Shown: positions 8,792 through 17,622 of the stretch, in pieces
How positions within the stretch are numbered: the first letter of the stretch is position 1
How the letters are laid out: each line of letters begins with the position of its first letter
Assembly: GCF_002014765.1 (NCBI RefSeq)
Contig: NZ_MUYT01000008.1
Location: 35,068 to 99,067, forward strand
Source: Lwoffella lincolnii
GTDB lineage: Bacteria; Pseudomonadota; Gammaproteobacteria; Pseudomonadales; Moraxellaceae
Reading direction: 5' to 3'
DNA: 64,000 bases
Program-made: the position numbers and the translations under genes
Notes under the pieces: generated by a model
Told to the model about the DNA's origin: nothing
Database searches by the model: none
Seen by the model: the letters and a program-made list of their open reading frames with translations, nothing else

Positions 8792-10627
8792 TTACAAATT
8801 TAAGATGACTTTAGCTGCCACTGCCATTTGATAAATAATTTGGGTAATGCCTCGAGCAATCTCCACATGTTTGGTTTTTACTTTTGGTAAAACCATGATT
8901 TGGTCGCCTTGTTGGATACGATAAGCAACATTCACTACTTGATTTTCACCATTTTGGTGAATGACTAAAATCTCTTTGGTATTTGCATTATCATCAAAAC
9001 CACCAGATTTAGCAATATAATCCCCCACTGTTAAATCAGCGTTAAAAGTTAATGCCCCTTGCGACCTGACTTGACCATTGACCATGATTACTGATGTTTG
9101 TTCAGGAATTTCGATGACATCACCTTGCTGTAAAATAATATCCTGCCAAGAGTTTGGGACAACCACAACACGCCCATCTGGCTCTATGGTACGTGCTTTA
9201 GCAATGAACTGCTTAATCAAATTGGCATCATCTTGTCTCAGAGCCGCTTCTTCTCGAGTGGTTGATTGAGTCGCTAATGTTATTTGCTCTAAGCGGTCTA
9301 ATGATTTATTTAACAGCCGTTTTTGTTCCTGTTTAACCGACTCACGATAGATAGTTAAATGTGATAGATTAGCCAATGAATTAGGTTGTAATTGTGGCAC
9401 AACATCTTGTAGTTTAGCCCCATATGGCAGAATCATTGCCCCATTACCCGTATGAGCCCCTACCACTTGTACGGCAATGCTGTCTACATAACGATCAGAC
9501 GTAATCACCAATTCATCACCATCATAAACAGGCACATTTTTAGCTTCTTTTAAGCCATAGTACTCAGACTTTTTAGCCTTGCCTGAACTACGAGTAATGG
9601 CAACATTAGTAGCAGTTGGCTTAGGTTTGACAACATTTAGCACATTATCGATAGTTAGATTATCTAAATCAAACTCAAAAGTATAAGGATTTTGCACTTC
9701 ACCTAAGACTGTAAACGTTTTATTTTGTGCTCCCACGGTGATGACATCACCATCTTGGAACGAAAATGGCAACAAATTACCCTCTAATAAAAACTCATAT
9801 AGATTTACCTGTTGCATAACTTGTCCATTACGGCGAATTTGAATATCAATATAGCTACCACGTTTGGGGTCAACGCCACCAGCACGATCAAGATATGACA
9901 GCACCGAGTCTGCTGCCAATCCTCCATAATAGCCAGGTTGATTGACAAACCCTGTCACAAACACCTTAACAGGTTGGGCTTGCTCAAGTGATGCATATAC
10001 TCCTACATTCGCTCGGTAAATACGACTGACAGCGGTATTAACTACCTGTTGTAAGTTACCATTTTGTACCCCTGCCACCTTGACAGGTCCAACATTAGGT
10101 AAAAATATGTTACCCTGTGGGTCAACCGTCATGGTTGATGCAAACTGATAAGCCCCCCACATACGCACTTGTACATTATCACCAGGATTGATGACATAAC
10201 TATTATTAAAAGTAGACCCTGATGTGGTGGCAAATGCCCCACGAAACAACTGCTCACCAAATACCTTGTCTTCAATGCCCACCGTTTGATAAGGATAAAC
10301 CGTGTTGATTGTTGACTGCGATGGTAAACTGGTAGCACCAATCGCCTCTTGAGAGGCTATTTGGGTTGATACGCCGCTGGTGTTTGGCACAACACTGGCA
10401 ACATCATACTGACCTACCTGACCATTTTGACGCATATGGTTAGCAAAAGTAGCATAATTAGCACTAGTATAGTTATTAGTGGCTGCTATTTGAGTAGCTG
10501 TGGTAGCATTTGCACTAATAGATGGCAGTATCATCAAAGTAGCTGTCCAAGTAACCGCCAATGCCAACGAATAAGAAAAGGTAGTTTCCATAACAATCGC
10601 TCGTATGATTAAAACTTTATTGTTCAT
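8792..10627 (-). CDS. kpsD: Polysaccharide export outer membrane protein, KpsD-like
   Basis: This is the outer-membrane/periplasmic export component of an ABC-type capsule system. The product has an N-terminal signal segment (a second ATG, residue 13, starts a clean signal peptide ending near ISANA), then the polysaccharide-export domain (YVINPGDNVQVRMWG, about 135-150) and several SLBB-type beta-grasp repeats (VFVTGFVNQPGYYGG; VVGAHTGNGAMI; VNGQVRSQGALTF). At 611 residues it resembles the KpsD class (about 560) rather than the shorter CtrA/Wza class. Its ATG overlaps the stop of kpsE in TGATG, so translation is probably coupled. Confidence 0.88.
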   Translation of the reverse strand: MNNKVLIIRAIVMETTFSYSLALAVTWTATLMILPSISANATTATQIAATNNYTSANYATFANHMRQNGQVGQYDVASVVPNTSGVSTQIASQEAIGATSLPSQSTINTVYPYQTVGIEDKVFGEQLFRGAFATTSGSTFNNSYVINPGDNVQVRMWGAYQFASTMTVDPQGNIFLPNVGPVKVAGVQNGNLQQVVNTAVSRIYRANVGVYASLEQAQPVKVFVTGFVNQPGYYGGLAADSVLSYLDRAGGVDPKRGSYIDIQIRRNGQVMQQVNLYEFLLEGNLLPFSFQDGDVITVGAQNKTFTVLGEVQNPYTFEFDLDNLTIDNVLNVVKPKPTATNVAITRSSGKAKKSEYYGLKEAKNVPVYDGDELVITSDRYVDSIAVQVVGAHTGNGAMILPYGAKLQDVVPQLQPNSLANLSHLTIYRESVKQEQKRLLNKSLDRLEQITLATQSTTREEAALRQDDANLIKQFIAKARTIEPDGRVVVVPNSWQDIILQQGDVIEIPEQTSVIMVNGQVRSQGALTFNADLTVGDYIAKSGGFDDNANTKEILVIHQNGENQVVNVAYRIQQGDQIMVLPKVKTKHVEIARGITQIIYQMAVAAKVILNL

Positions 10628-11736
10628 CAGTTACTATGGTCTCGTATTACCGCCATTAGCAAGCGTACAAACCCATAAAATATTAATAATAAGACCAATG
10701 ATATCCAAACAATATAAGCTTGTCTGGGATATCGTGCTTCTTGTGCTTCATGCGGAGCAGATAAAACAATGAGATTTTTCATTTTTCTAAAGGCTTCAAG
10801 ACGTGATTTTTCAAGAGAAGACAAAGCAATTTTGTACAATTCAGCAGCAAACTCAACATCTGCCTTAATACTCTCAAACTGTATTGCCTGACGGTTAAGC
10901 TTGGTGGTACTAGGCGAAGTTAGTTTGGCTTTTTCTTCTTCAATCTGTGTCTCAACAGAACTGATTTGACTGCGAATGGATACCACTTGTGGGGCATCTG
11001 GATTAAGATAACTAAGCAGTTGTCGTTCTTCTGTACGCAAACTTGCCAGCTGTGCCTGTAGCCCCCCAATCAGCTGATTGATGGTTTGCGCATTAATTTG
11101 TGGGTCAAATATTTGGTTTTCATTTTGATAAGTAAGTAAAGCTTGTTTGGATTCATCAAGGCGTTCTTTTGCTTCGTCTAATTGGTCTTGAGCAAATTTC
11201 AACTGCTCTTGAGCAATATCTTGAGAGATGGCATTCACAAACTGCTCAGATTCCGATAAGATGGCTTGGTTTAAATCCAATGCAAATTTTGGATTAAAGC
11301 CTTCGGTACTGACAGTTAGTATATGAGTTTGTTCATCTAAATCAATATGTACTCGACTTTTAAAGTACTCAAGCAACTCTTCTTGGGTAGCATTGGGGTC
11401 AATTTCATAGATAGGATCTGAACCATCGATAAAATATGTCTCACGAAAATGAAAACGACTGTCTAACTTTTTAACCATGTCATTGGATAAGATGAACTCA
11501 GTCAGATAATTGGCATCTTCGACACTGGTATTATTCGCTCCGAGCAATGCAGCAATTCCTGTACCCATTGGTACTTGTGCCTCGCTGACTTGTTTAACCA
11601 CTACATTAGATGTGGACACATATCTTGGATGAGCCATCATCAATACATAAACGATGATGAACACCCACGGAATAATCACCAAGCCAATAAATATAGAGAA
11701 GCTGATGATTTTTTTATTTTTTGGCTTGATGGACAT
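10627..11736 (-). CDS. kpsE: Capsule export inner-membrane protein, KpsE/CtrB family
   Basis: KpsE/CtrB proteins are polysaccharide co-polymerase type adaptors that span the periplasm between the ABC transporter and the outer-membrane channel. The 369-residue product has transmembrane helices near each end (about 12-34 and 338-360) and a long periplasmic region with heptad-rich coiled coil (about 165-320, including QEQLKFAQDQLDEAKERLDE). The conserved MAHPRYVSTS follows the first helix, and APHEAQEARYPRQ precedes the second. It overlaps kpsT by 23 bp and kpsD by 1 bp, indicating tight co-translation. Confidence 0.9.
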   Translation of the reverse strand: MSIKPKNKKIISFSIFIGLVIIPWVFIIVYVLMMAHPRYVSTSNVVVKQVSEAQVPMGTGIAALLGANNTSVEDANYLTEFILSNDMVKKLDSRFHFRETYFIDGSDPIYEIDPNATQEELLEYFKSRVHIDLDEQTHILTVSTEGFNPKFALDLNQAILSESEQFVNAISQDIAQEQLKFAQDQLDEAKERLDESKQALLTYQNENQIFDPQINAQTINQLIGGLQAQLASLRTEERQLLSYLNPDAPQVVSIRSQISSVETQIEEEKAKLTSPSTTKLNRQAIQFESIKADVEFAAELYKIALSSLEKSRLEAFRKMKNLIVLSAPHEAQEARYPRQAYIVWISLVLLLIFYGFVRLLMAVIRDHSN

Positions 11737-12385
11737 GATTTTGATACACCTCTATGGCCTCTTTTGTGTCAGTAAATACCTGTGCAGTTTGGTTCATAAG
11801 GACAATGCCGATATCACAATTACGTTCAATATCACCTAAGTTGTGTGATACCACCAAAAATCCAGCTTGCTCTCGTCTGGCTTGTAAAATCTCTTCACTG
11901 CGTTTTCTAAAGGCGGCATCACCCACCGCCCCCACTTCATCTAGCATATAATAATCAAAATCAAACGCCAAGCTTAAGCCAAAAGTTAAACGGGCCTTCA
12001 TGCCCGATGAATAGCTCTTAACAGGCATGTCAAAGTACTTACCTATATCAGCAAACTCTCGCACAAAGTTGATTTTTTCGTCAATAAAATCACTGCTGGA
12101 ATATAAACGGCATACAAACATCACATTTTGGCGCCCTGTCAAACTGCCTTGAAAACCACCTGCCACGCCCACAGGCCACGAAATGGTTGAGTTTGTCCAC
12201 ACCTCGCCACTATCAGGCTTGTCTAAGCCACAAATGATGCGCAACAAAGTAGATTTACCTGCACCATTACGACCGAGCAAACCCACACTTTGTTTATCTT
12301 CAATAACTAAGTTCAAATCTTTAAACAAATAATGGCGACCTTTAGAGGTCATAAAAGATTTGGTGATATGATTAACTTTTATCAT
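11714..12385 (-). CDS. kpsT: Capsule ABC transporter ATP-binding protein, KpsT/CtrD family
   Basis: KpsT energises export of completed capsular polysaccharide across the inner membrane together with KpsM. The 223-residue protein has Walker A GRNGAGKST (about 38-46), the family-typical SWPVGVAGGFQGSLTGRQN, signature YSSGMKARLTFGLSLAF, and Walker B YYMLDEVGAVGDAAFRKR. The DEVGAVGD form of Walker B is typical of polysaccharide exporters. It starts 18 bp after the permease gene and its 3' end overlaps the next gene. Confidence 0.93.
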   Translation of the reverse strand: MIKVNHITKSFMTSKGRHYLFKDLNLVIEDKQSVGLLGRNGAGKSTLLRIICGLDKPDSGEVWTNSTISWPVGVAGGFQGSLTGRQNVMFVCRLYSSSDFIDEKINFVREFADIGKYFDMPVKSYSSGMKARLTFGLSLAFDFDYYMLDEVGAVGDAAFRKRSEEILQARREQAGFLVVSHNLGDIERNCDIGIVLMNQTAQVFTDTKEAIEVYQNHVHQAKK

Positions 12386-12403
12386 AAATTACTACTATTG
12401 ATT

Positions 12404-13225
12404 TTATCGACTTCTAATCAAATCTTTTTCACATGCTTTATATAACAATAAACCAGTAAAGTTCATACCAATCATCCATTTTAAGAAGTACACCATATCA
12501 ATATGATAAGCAGGATAGCTTGGAGATATTGCATGACGCATCATTTCAATATTATGAATAAATGGATTCCACAATAAATAATTTAAATAGGGCTTTGGCA
12601 CAATATGAATAGAATAAATAATACCAGATGCAAAATAAAGAACTGTAAATATCAAGCCAATAATTTTACTAATTTCACCACCATAAAATCCCACAATCAT
12701 CAAAATCAATGCCAAACCAAACGAAAATAAAAATAAGCTTAACCAAGCAAACAAAACCATATGTAAATTTGCCAAACTAAATGACACACCAAAAAAAGCA
12801 AATATCACAAGCAATAATACAAATGTAAAAAAATAAATGACCAACTCAAGAAAAGAACGGGCAAATATTACATCAAAATGCCGAATATGACGATACATAA
12901 GTAGACCTTGATTGGCATCAGCCGCCCCCAATGAGCGATTAGCAATACGCAACATCATTTGAAAAGGCACTAAGCCTACTACCAAAAACTGTTTATAATC
13001 CATGCCTGGCAATACCCGTTGCATTAATGTACCAAATATCACAAGATACACCATGACTTGAAACAATACTTCCAAAGGTGCCCATAGATATCCCAAGCGG
13101 TAACCACCGAAACGAGTCTGCAGCTCACGCATCAAAAGAGCATGGAACGCTGCACCCATGACCTTTAAGCCACTGCGGTGTTTAACAGGACGATAAGGCG
13201 GAAGTTGCACAGACATGAATGGCAT
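12404..13225 (-). CDS. kpsM: Capsule ABC transporter permease, KpsM/CtrC family
   Basis: This ABC-2 type permease forms the membrane channel for capsular polysaccharide. The 273-residue product has six predicted helices; recognisable family segments are LMRELQTRFGGYRLGYLWAP, the conserved PFQMMLRIANRS and LLWNPFIHNIEMMRHA near the C-terminus. It is the first gene of the cluster kpsM-T-E-D-C-S on the minus strand. The gene body is more AT-rich than its neighbours. A perfect hairpin lies upstream and belongs to the preceding gene, so the cluster promoter should lie in 13226-13293. Confidence 0.92.
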   Translation of the reverse strand: MPFMSVQLPPYRPVKHRSGLKVMGAAFHALLMRELQTRFGGYRLGYLWAPLEVLFQVMVYLVIFGTLMQRVLPGMDYKQFLVVGLVPFQMMLRIANRSLGAADANQGLLMYRHIRHFDVIFARSFLELVIYFFTFVLLLVIFAFFGVSFSLANLHMVLFAWLSLFLFSFGLALILMIVGFYGGEISKIIGLIFTVLYFASGIIYSIHIVPKPYLNYLLWNPFIHNIEMMRHAISPSYPAYHIDMVYFLKWMIGMNFTGLLLYKACEKDLIRSR

Positions 13226-13293
13226 CTCATCAACAATGGGTAAATTGGCTCAGTATCATAGCATATTTAACCAAAGCTTTTTAGCCATAAATA

Positions 13294-13322
13294 AAAAAAC
13301 CTTTCATTTAGAAAGGTTTTTT
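13294..13322 (-). terminator. Rho-independent terminator (bidirectional hairpin)
   Basis: A perfect 12-bp inverted repeat (AAAAAACCTTTC, loop ATTTA, GAAAGGTTTTTT) lies between the stop of the unknown membrane protein and the start of kpsM. The symmetric A and T runs give a U-tract in either direction. On the minus strand it would end transcription of the upstream membrane protein gene and insulate the capsule cluster. Confidence 0.85.
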
Positions 13323-13399
13323 ACCCATTGACTGATTTACTGATGACATCAAACGTTTACTGTATGACGCTTTGTCATCAATGTATCATCAATATATCA

Positions 13400-14446
13400 T
13401 TAATGTGTTTCACGACGTGCCACTAATGGTGACGTCAAGCGATACTTGGTGGCAGCATTTTTTGCGCCTGTGATGCTCATCACAAAGGTCAAAATTGTGC
13501 TGATCAACCAAAATAAGCCACCATAAAGAGCGGTTTTGCGCGCAGTGTCTTTTGCTGTTTCAATCGCTTGTGACACTTCTGCTTTAGCAGTGTTAATTTT
13601 TTCTTCTGTGCTGACACGCACATCGTTATAAGCTTCCACTGCCGTTTGGCGTACATGCAAGGCCTTTTCTTCACTTAAGCCTTGTGCTTGTAATTTGGCA
13701 ATCAATTCATCACCTTTTAGCGTCTCTTCAATAGACGCAGCACGAGACTTTAGATGCTCATCAAGATTCTGCCATGTGTCAATGTTCGTAAAATCCATTG
13801 CTGATAGACTTTGTACTTCACGATTAACCATTTGCTCAATCACACTGGTGGTGGCATCAATCTCAGTATTATCAAGTTCGGTATTTTTAGCAAGCCAGTT
13901 TTGAATGTCTTCACGGCTAACCTTACCCATGGCACTTTGATAAGCAGATTCAATGCGAGAGCTGACTTCATTATTTTGTGTGGCTGCTGTACCACCTGCC
14001 ACTGCCAAACCACCCACACCACTTGCAACTGAACCTACCACACTGGTCGCACCCGATGCTGTACTGGCCACGGCACTTGATGCCCCTGATAAAATATTGG
14101 TGGCACTGTTCATCGCACCATAACTGGTCAACAGCACGATACAGGCTGCTGTTAACATGCCTGTTAGTGCCGCATCTTTTGGCAAAATATCTGTGCCATC
14201 GCCAAACAGTGCTTCAGGTGCAGATGCTTTGACAGCAAAAAAACCTGCCACATAAGCACTAATCAATGCCGTGATAATGGCATAAATGCCAGCAGCAATG
14301 CCTGCACCACGCAAATCAAGGCTTAAAAAAGACCCAACGATAAGCGATATTGCAAGCATAATCATCGTTACCACAAGTCCCATAATAAGACCTGCAAAAA
14401 TACCCCGCCATGATGGGCGACGTGCTGGAATGGTCTGTATACTCAT
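13400..14446 (-). CDS. Membrane protein of unknown function with helical/coiled central domain
   Basis: I do not recognise a named family with certainty. The 348-residue protein has two N-terminal helices (about 15-42 and 47-71), a third near 92-110, and a final helix near 309-330. Between them lies a Gly/Ala/Ser/Val-rich stretch (about 112-155, SGASSAVASTASGATSVVG) and a soluble alpha-helical domain of about 150 residues with EETLKGDELIAKLQAQG and EKINTAKAEVSQAIETAKD. The N-terminal pair is reminiscent of YrzE/TIGR04086-like proteins. It is monocistronic, ends at the hairpin near 13300, and its 5' region abuts a probable IS200/IS605 right-end remnant. Confidence 0.7.
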   Translation of the reverse strand: MSIQTIPARRPSWRGIFAGLIMGLVVTMIMLAISLIVGSFLSLDLRGAGIAAGIYAIITALISAYVAGFFAVKASAPEALFGDGTDILPKDAALTGMLTAACIVLLTSYGAMNSATNILSGASSAVASTASGATSVVGSVASGVGGLAVAGGTAATQNNEVSSRIESAYQSAMGKVSREDIQNWLAKNTELDNTEIDATTSVIEQMVNREVQSLSAMDFTNIDTWQNLDEHLKSRAASIEETLKGDELIAKLQAQGLSEEKALHVRQTAVEAYNDVRVSTEEKINTAKAEVSQAIETAKDTARKTALYGGLFWLISTILTFVMSITGAKNAATKYRLTSPLVARRETH

Positions 14447-14472
14447 ATGTGATCATCCTTTTGATTGTTGAG

Positions 14473-14640
14473 TGACGTACTTCCCTTGCTCAAGCAAGGA
14501 GCTTCCTACCGCTAGCGTCTGACGTTCCAGACACAAAATACTCTTGGCTGTATTAAGCCAAATTAAGCTACATTGACTATCTTCTGTCATACGTGGCGTT
14601 ACAAGCACCACAAGCCCATTGTCTTATTTTACAATTTACT
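14473..14640 (-). mobile_element. Probable IS200/IS605 right-end remnant
   Basis: Read on the minus strand this stretch contains two hairpins: GTCTG...CAGAC near 14508-14525, and CCTTGC-TTGA-GCAAGG near 14485-14500. It ends in GGGAAGTACGTCA. That ending resembles GGGAGTATGTCAA, which closes the two clear IS605-type remnants elsewhere in the window. A short open frame (about 46 codons, 14595 to 14458) may be tnpB 3' debris but I could not identify it. The remainder of the gene-free region 14447-15053 shows no convincing gene and is AT-rich. Confidence 0.4.
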
Positions 14641-15053
14641 CTATCTTTTGGAATACTGTCGGTTATTTTCCACAGCACGAACAAGTTAAAGTTGGTGGAG
14701 AATAACGACCTAATTTATATTTTATTTGTTGCCCAAAAAGCAAATTAAAGTAAATCATAAGCGTTGCTTATCATACTGATTAATTTTGATTTTCTTGTTA
14801 AGATTTAGCCAATTAATTGTATGTTAAATATTAATGTATGTTATGTTAAGTAACTGGTCAATTGCTGTGCATACAACAACAATTGACGATGGCCACTTAC
14901 CAAAAGCTTATGATCAAAAATCTTATGATAGAAAATGATGGGCATAAAAAACCACCCTACGCATAGGATGGCACAATAATAAAACAATGTTTAAATAACA
15001 CAATCAATTTAAATAAAATAACATCATCAATAAAATCAATATGCTGACTGATA

Positions 15054-15130
15054 TGGTGGCGATGGAGAGACTTGAACTCTCGACCTCACGATTATGAGTC
15101 GTGCGCTCTAACCAGCTGAGCTACATCGCC
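15054..15130 (-). tRNA. tRNA-Met (anticodon CAT, probably elongator)
   Basis: The minus strand folds as a complete 77-nt tRNA with encoded CCA: acceptor GGCGATG pairs with CATCGCC, D-arm GCTCAGCTGGTTAGAGC, anticodon stem ACGACTCATAATCGT with CAT in the loop, and T-arm GAGAGTTCAAGTCTCTC. CAT also occurs in initiator tRNA and in tRNA-Ile2 (lysidine-modified). The first acceptor pair is G-C, unlike initiator tRNA in gammaproteobacteria. Elongator Met is preferred over Ile2 but not proven. Confidence 0.9.
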
Positions 15131-15248
15131 AAAAATCTGAGCAAATTCGCTTCACTTTTAATTAAGGTGGGTATTATGCCCAAGCCATGCCTGTCCGTCA
15201 AGCCCAAACTGGCATAAATTCCAAAATTAAGTTTCATGATAAATAATT

Positions 15249-15616
15249 GGTTGGCAAACCGATAAGCCGGGTTCTGTCATGGACGAACATTCATCTAGGC
15301 GTATCGTTACCAATACGCTCAAGCAACCTACCCGTGTCCAACGCGGGCAACGCCATACGGACACCTATTTGGTCTTGCTACGAGTGGAGTTTACCTTGCC
15401 ATGAGCTGTTACCAGTCATGCGGTGGGCTCTTACCCCACCCTTTCACCCTTACCCCGCTACGTCACAGACATGGCGGGGCGGTCTGCTCTCTGTTGCACT
15501 AGTCGTCGGCTTACACCGCCCAGCCGTTAGCTGGCACTCTGCCCTATGTAGCCCGGACTTTCCTCCCTACCGCTTGATGTCATCGTACGGCACAGCGTTC
15601 GTCTGGTCTGCCAAGA
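15249..15616 (-). ncRNA. rnpB: RNase P RNA (class A)
   Basis: The minus strand carries conserved RNase P RNA segments: GAGGAAAGTCCGGGCT near the 5' side, CATAGGGCAGAGTGCCAG, and the 3' conserved GACAGAACCCGGCTTATCGG. P1 is formed by TTGGCAGACC (15614-15605) with the 3' GGTTTGCCAA (15250-15259 on the plus strand). This ribozyme processes tRNA precursors. The ends are set from the P1 helix and may be a few bases off. It lies just downstream of tRNA-Met on the minus map. Confidence 0.95.
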
Positions 15617-15670
15617 CATCTATTATACTGGCTTTAACACTCACCGTCATGCTTTATTTGCCAGTCGGCT

Positions 15671-15919
15671 TTATTTGCCAGTCAGTCGTTTAAATTTTGC
15701 CATCAGCTCATCTTGAGTTTCAGCATAATCAGGGTCTTTGGGAATACAATCAACAGGACAAATCAGCGCACATTGTGGTTTGTCATGATGCCCAACACAT
15801 TCGGTACACAGATTGGGATTAATTTCATAAATCAGCTCACCCATATAAATGGCATCATTGGGACAGACAGGCTCGCAGACATCACAGTTGATACATTCAT
15901 CAGTGATTTTTAATGCCAT
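15671..15919 (-). CDS. YfhL-type 2[4Fe-4S] ferredoxin
   Basis: An 82-residue ferredoxin with two cluster motifs: CINCDVCEPVCPNDAI and CTECVGHHDKPQCALICPVDC, the second with the insertion and C-terminal extension typical of the YfhL/Fdx family (LMAKFKRLTG at the end). It transfers single electrons in the cytoplasm; the physiological partner is unknown. The start at 15919 (MALKITDECINCD) is preferred over an upstream in-frame codon because GAGG lies about seven bases before it. It often neighbours coaD in Pseudomonas and Acinetobacter relatives, as here. Confidence 0.93.
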   Translation of the reverse strand: MALKITDECINCDVCEPVCPNDAIYMGELIYEINPNLCTECVGHHDKPQCALICPVDCIPKDPDYAETQDELMAKFKRLTGK

Positions 15920-16017
15920 AGATGACCTCTTATAAAACACGATTTAAAGCATGCTTTTTGTTCAGATGCTTTTTGTTGTTGAGACATTTTTTATTCAGAC
16001 ATTTTGCGTTAGGTTGC

Positions 16018-16557
16018 TTATTGTTGCAACTTTTGGGCAAATGCCATTTGCACACAGTCAGGGACAAATTGGCTCACATCACCGCCAAGTTTTGCCACTT
16101 CTCGCACCAAAGTAGATGACAAATATGAATGGTCTTGTGATGGCATTAAAAATACCGCTTCAAACTCATCATCTAGCTGACGGTTCATATTAGCAAGCTG
16201 AAACTCATATTCAAAATCAGACACTGCCCGCAACCCTCTTAACACCGCTGTCGCTCCCTGCTCACGCATGAACGTCACCAACAGCCCTTCAAAACCCACC
16301 ACCGACACATTGGCATACTCGGCAAACGCCGTATTCACAAATCCAATGCGTTCTTCTAAGCTAAATGTGGGGCGTTTATGATGCCCTGCTGCCACCGCAA
16401 TCACCACTTCATCAAACAGTTTGTTGGCTCTTAATACCAAATCGATGTGCCCATTGGTAATGGGGTCAAACGTGCCTGGATACAGCACTTTGGTATAAAT
16501 AGGCTTGGTATCATCATTGGTATCATTATCATTGATATCATTGCTGGATTGGTTCAT
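16018..16557 (-). CDS. coaD: Phosphopantetheine adenylyltransferase
   Basis: CoaD catalyses the fourth step of coenzyme A synthesis, joining 4'-phosphopantetheine and AMP to form dephospho-CoA. The nucleotidyltransferase motif YPGTFDPITNGHIDL (about 26-40) and the C-terminal SSTLVREVAKLGGDVS are clear. The 179-residue product is longer than the usual about 160 because of an N-terminal lead (SSNDINDNDTNDDT) that is Asn/Asp-rich and encoded by short repeats of ATC/ATT-type triplets. No better start codon lies closer to the catalytic domain. Confidence 0.95.
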   Translation of the reverse strand: MNQSSNDINDNDTNDDTKPIYTKVLYPGTFDPITNGHIDLVLRANKLFDEVVIAVAAGHHKRPTFSLEERIGFVNTAFAEYANVSVVGFEGLLVTFMREQGATAVLRGLRAVSDFEYEFQLANMNRQLDDEFEAVFLMPSQDHSYLSSTLVREVAKLGGDVSQFVPDCVQMAFAQKLQQ

Positions 16558-16894
16558 ACAATGGCTCTGCTAAAATGGCTCTGCCTAAAAATAAAACACT
16601 TCAACATGCACAACACAACAACAAAAAATGGCGTTGTCGTTAAAACATGCCATGACAATTTGCAAAATTATAGCAAATATCACACTGGCGGTCTTTTTCT
16701 GTTATGCTATTAAAAAACATCGCATTAAAACGCATGATGACACACATGGCCACCATAACCACGTGGTGGCATTGATACGTTTGATTCCACGTTGTTTGAT
16801 GCCACATTTTAGTCATTATGTTTGTGCATCATTTTTATCGTTTATGTTTATCGTTCATTGTGTTTAGTCATCGCCATAAAAGGAAAGGTATTTT
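16558..16894. other. Non-coding stretch between divergent coaD and 16895 gene
   Basis: No protein or RNA gene is supported here. It is AT-rich, contains a near-duplicate AATGGCTCTGC at 16560 and 16574, and should hold promoters for coaD (minus) and the 16895 gene (plus). A ribosome-binding site AAAGGAAAGG precedes 16895. Confidence 0.5.
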
Positions 16895-17461
16895 ATGGGT
16901 CTGTGGATCAGCATTGGCATTGTGCTGTTTGTGGTTGGTAGCATCATGGCACTAAAACCCAGTGGCGTAGAACAACGCCTTGATAAATTGCGTATGGGAG
17001 CAAGACAAGTTGGGTTAAACCCCAAATTGGTCGCTTGCCCTAACTGGCTGAGGGGGAGAAATGACGAGCTTGGCAAGGGCATGGTGGGGCAATATGGTTT
17101 ATTGATAGACGGCGTTACTTTGCCACACAGCCGTTATCAAAACATCGACGGACAATGGCGAGTACTGATTGACAATACCCTGACAGGCAATCATGACAAT
17201 CATCAAATAACTAAAAACACAATTTATGACCAGCAGTTATTTGTGTTGGATAAAACTGCCATTGATTTGCCTGATGTGATTGCCAACCATAGCAAAGGGC
17301 TTGAGACAAAAGCCAATCACATCGTACTGTATTGGCAAGATGATGCCTATGTTAAGCCCATCAGCAACCCCACTTATCATGCCAATGCCATCGAATCGGA
17401 CATGCTTGCCATCAAAACAGCATTACAAACTTGGGCAAAGGTTATAAACCAAGCCCTTTAA
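16895..17461 (+). CDS. Conserved hypothetical membrane-anchored protein
   Basis: The 188-residue product has one N-terminal transmembrane helix (about 3-20, LWISIGIVLFVVGSIMAL) followed directly by KPSGVEQRLDKLRMGARQ and a soluble domain. PKLVACPNW, VGQYGLLID and LPHSRYQNIDGQWRV stand out as likely conserved segments, and the end is helical. I recall similar single-helix proteins encoded before topA in Moraxellaceae, but no function is known. The start has a good AAGGAAAGG ribosome-binding site. It is 161 bp upstream of topA on the same strand. Confidence 0.7.
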   Translation: MGLWISIGIVLFVVGSIMALKPSGVEQRLDKLRMGARQVGLNPKLVACPNWLRGRNDELGKGMVGQYGLLIDGVTLPHSRYQNIDGQWRVLIDNTLTGNHDNHQITKNTIYDQQLFVLDKTAIDLPDVIANHSKGLETKANHIVLYWQDDAYVKPISNPTYHANAIESDMLAIKTALQTWAKVINQAL

Positions 17462-17622
17462 GTCAAGCCATTTGACTGATATGGCAGTCAAAGCAAATTG
17501 TTCGCCATAGACCATTTTAAAAAATTTCTTGAAAATTCTGGTTGACAGCATCATTAAAACCAAGGTAGCTTTTAAAAGCTTTTTCCCATACCCAACTGAC
17601 CACTCGGTAAAATTTGACCCTT

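Noticed and set aside
13400..14446. Membrane protein as part of the capsule cluster
   Set aside because: A perfect terminator separates it from kpsM and it shows no capsule-related motif.
15247..15693. Plus-strand open frame of 148 codons
   Set aside because: It is the antisense of RNase P RNA; the RNA signatures on the minus strand explain the sequence.
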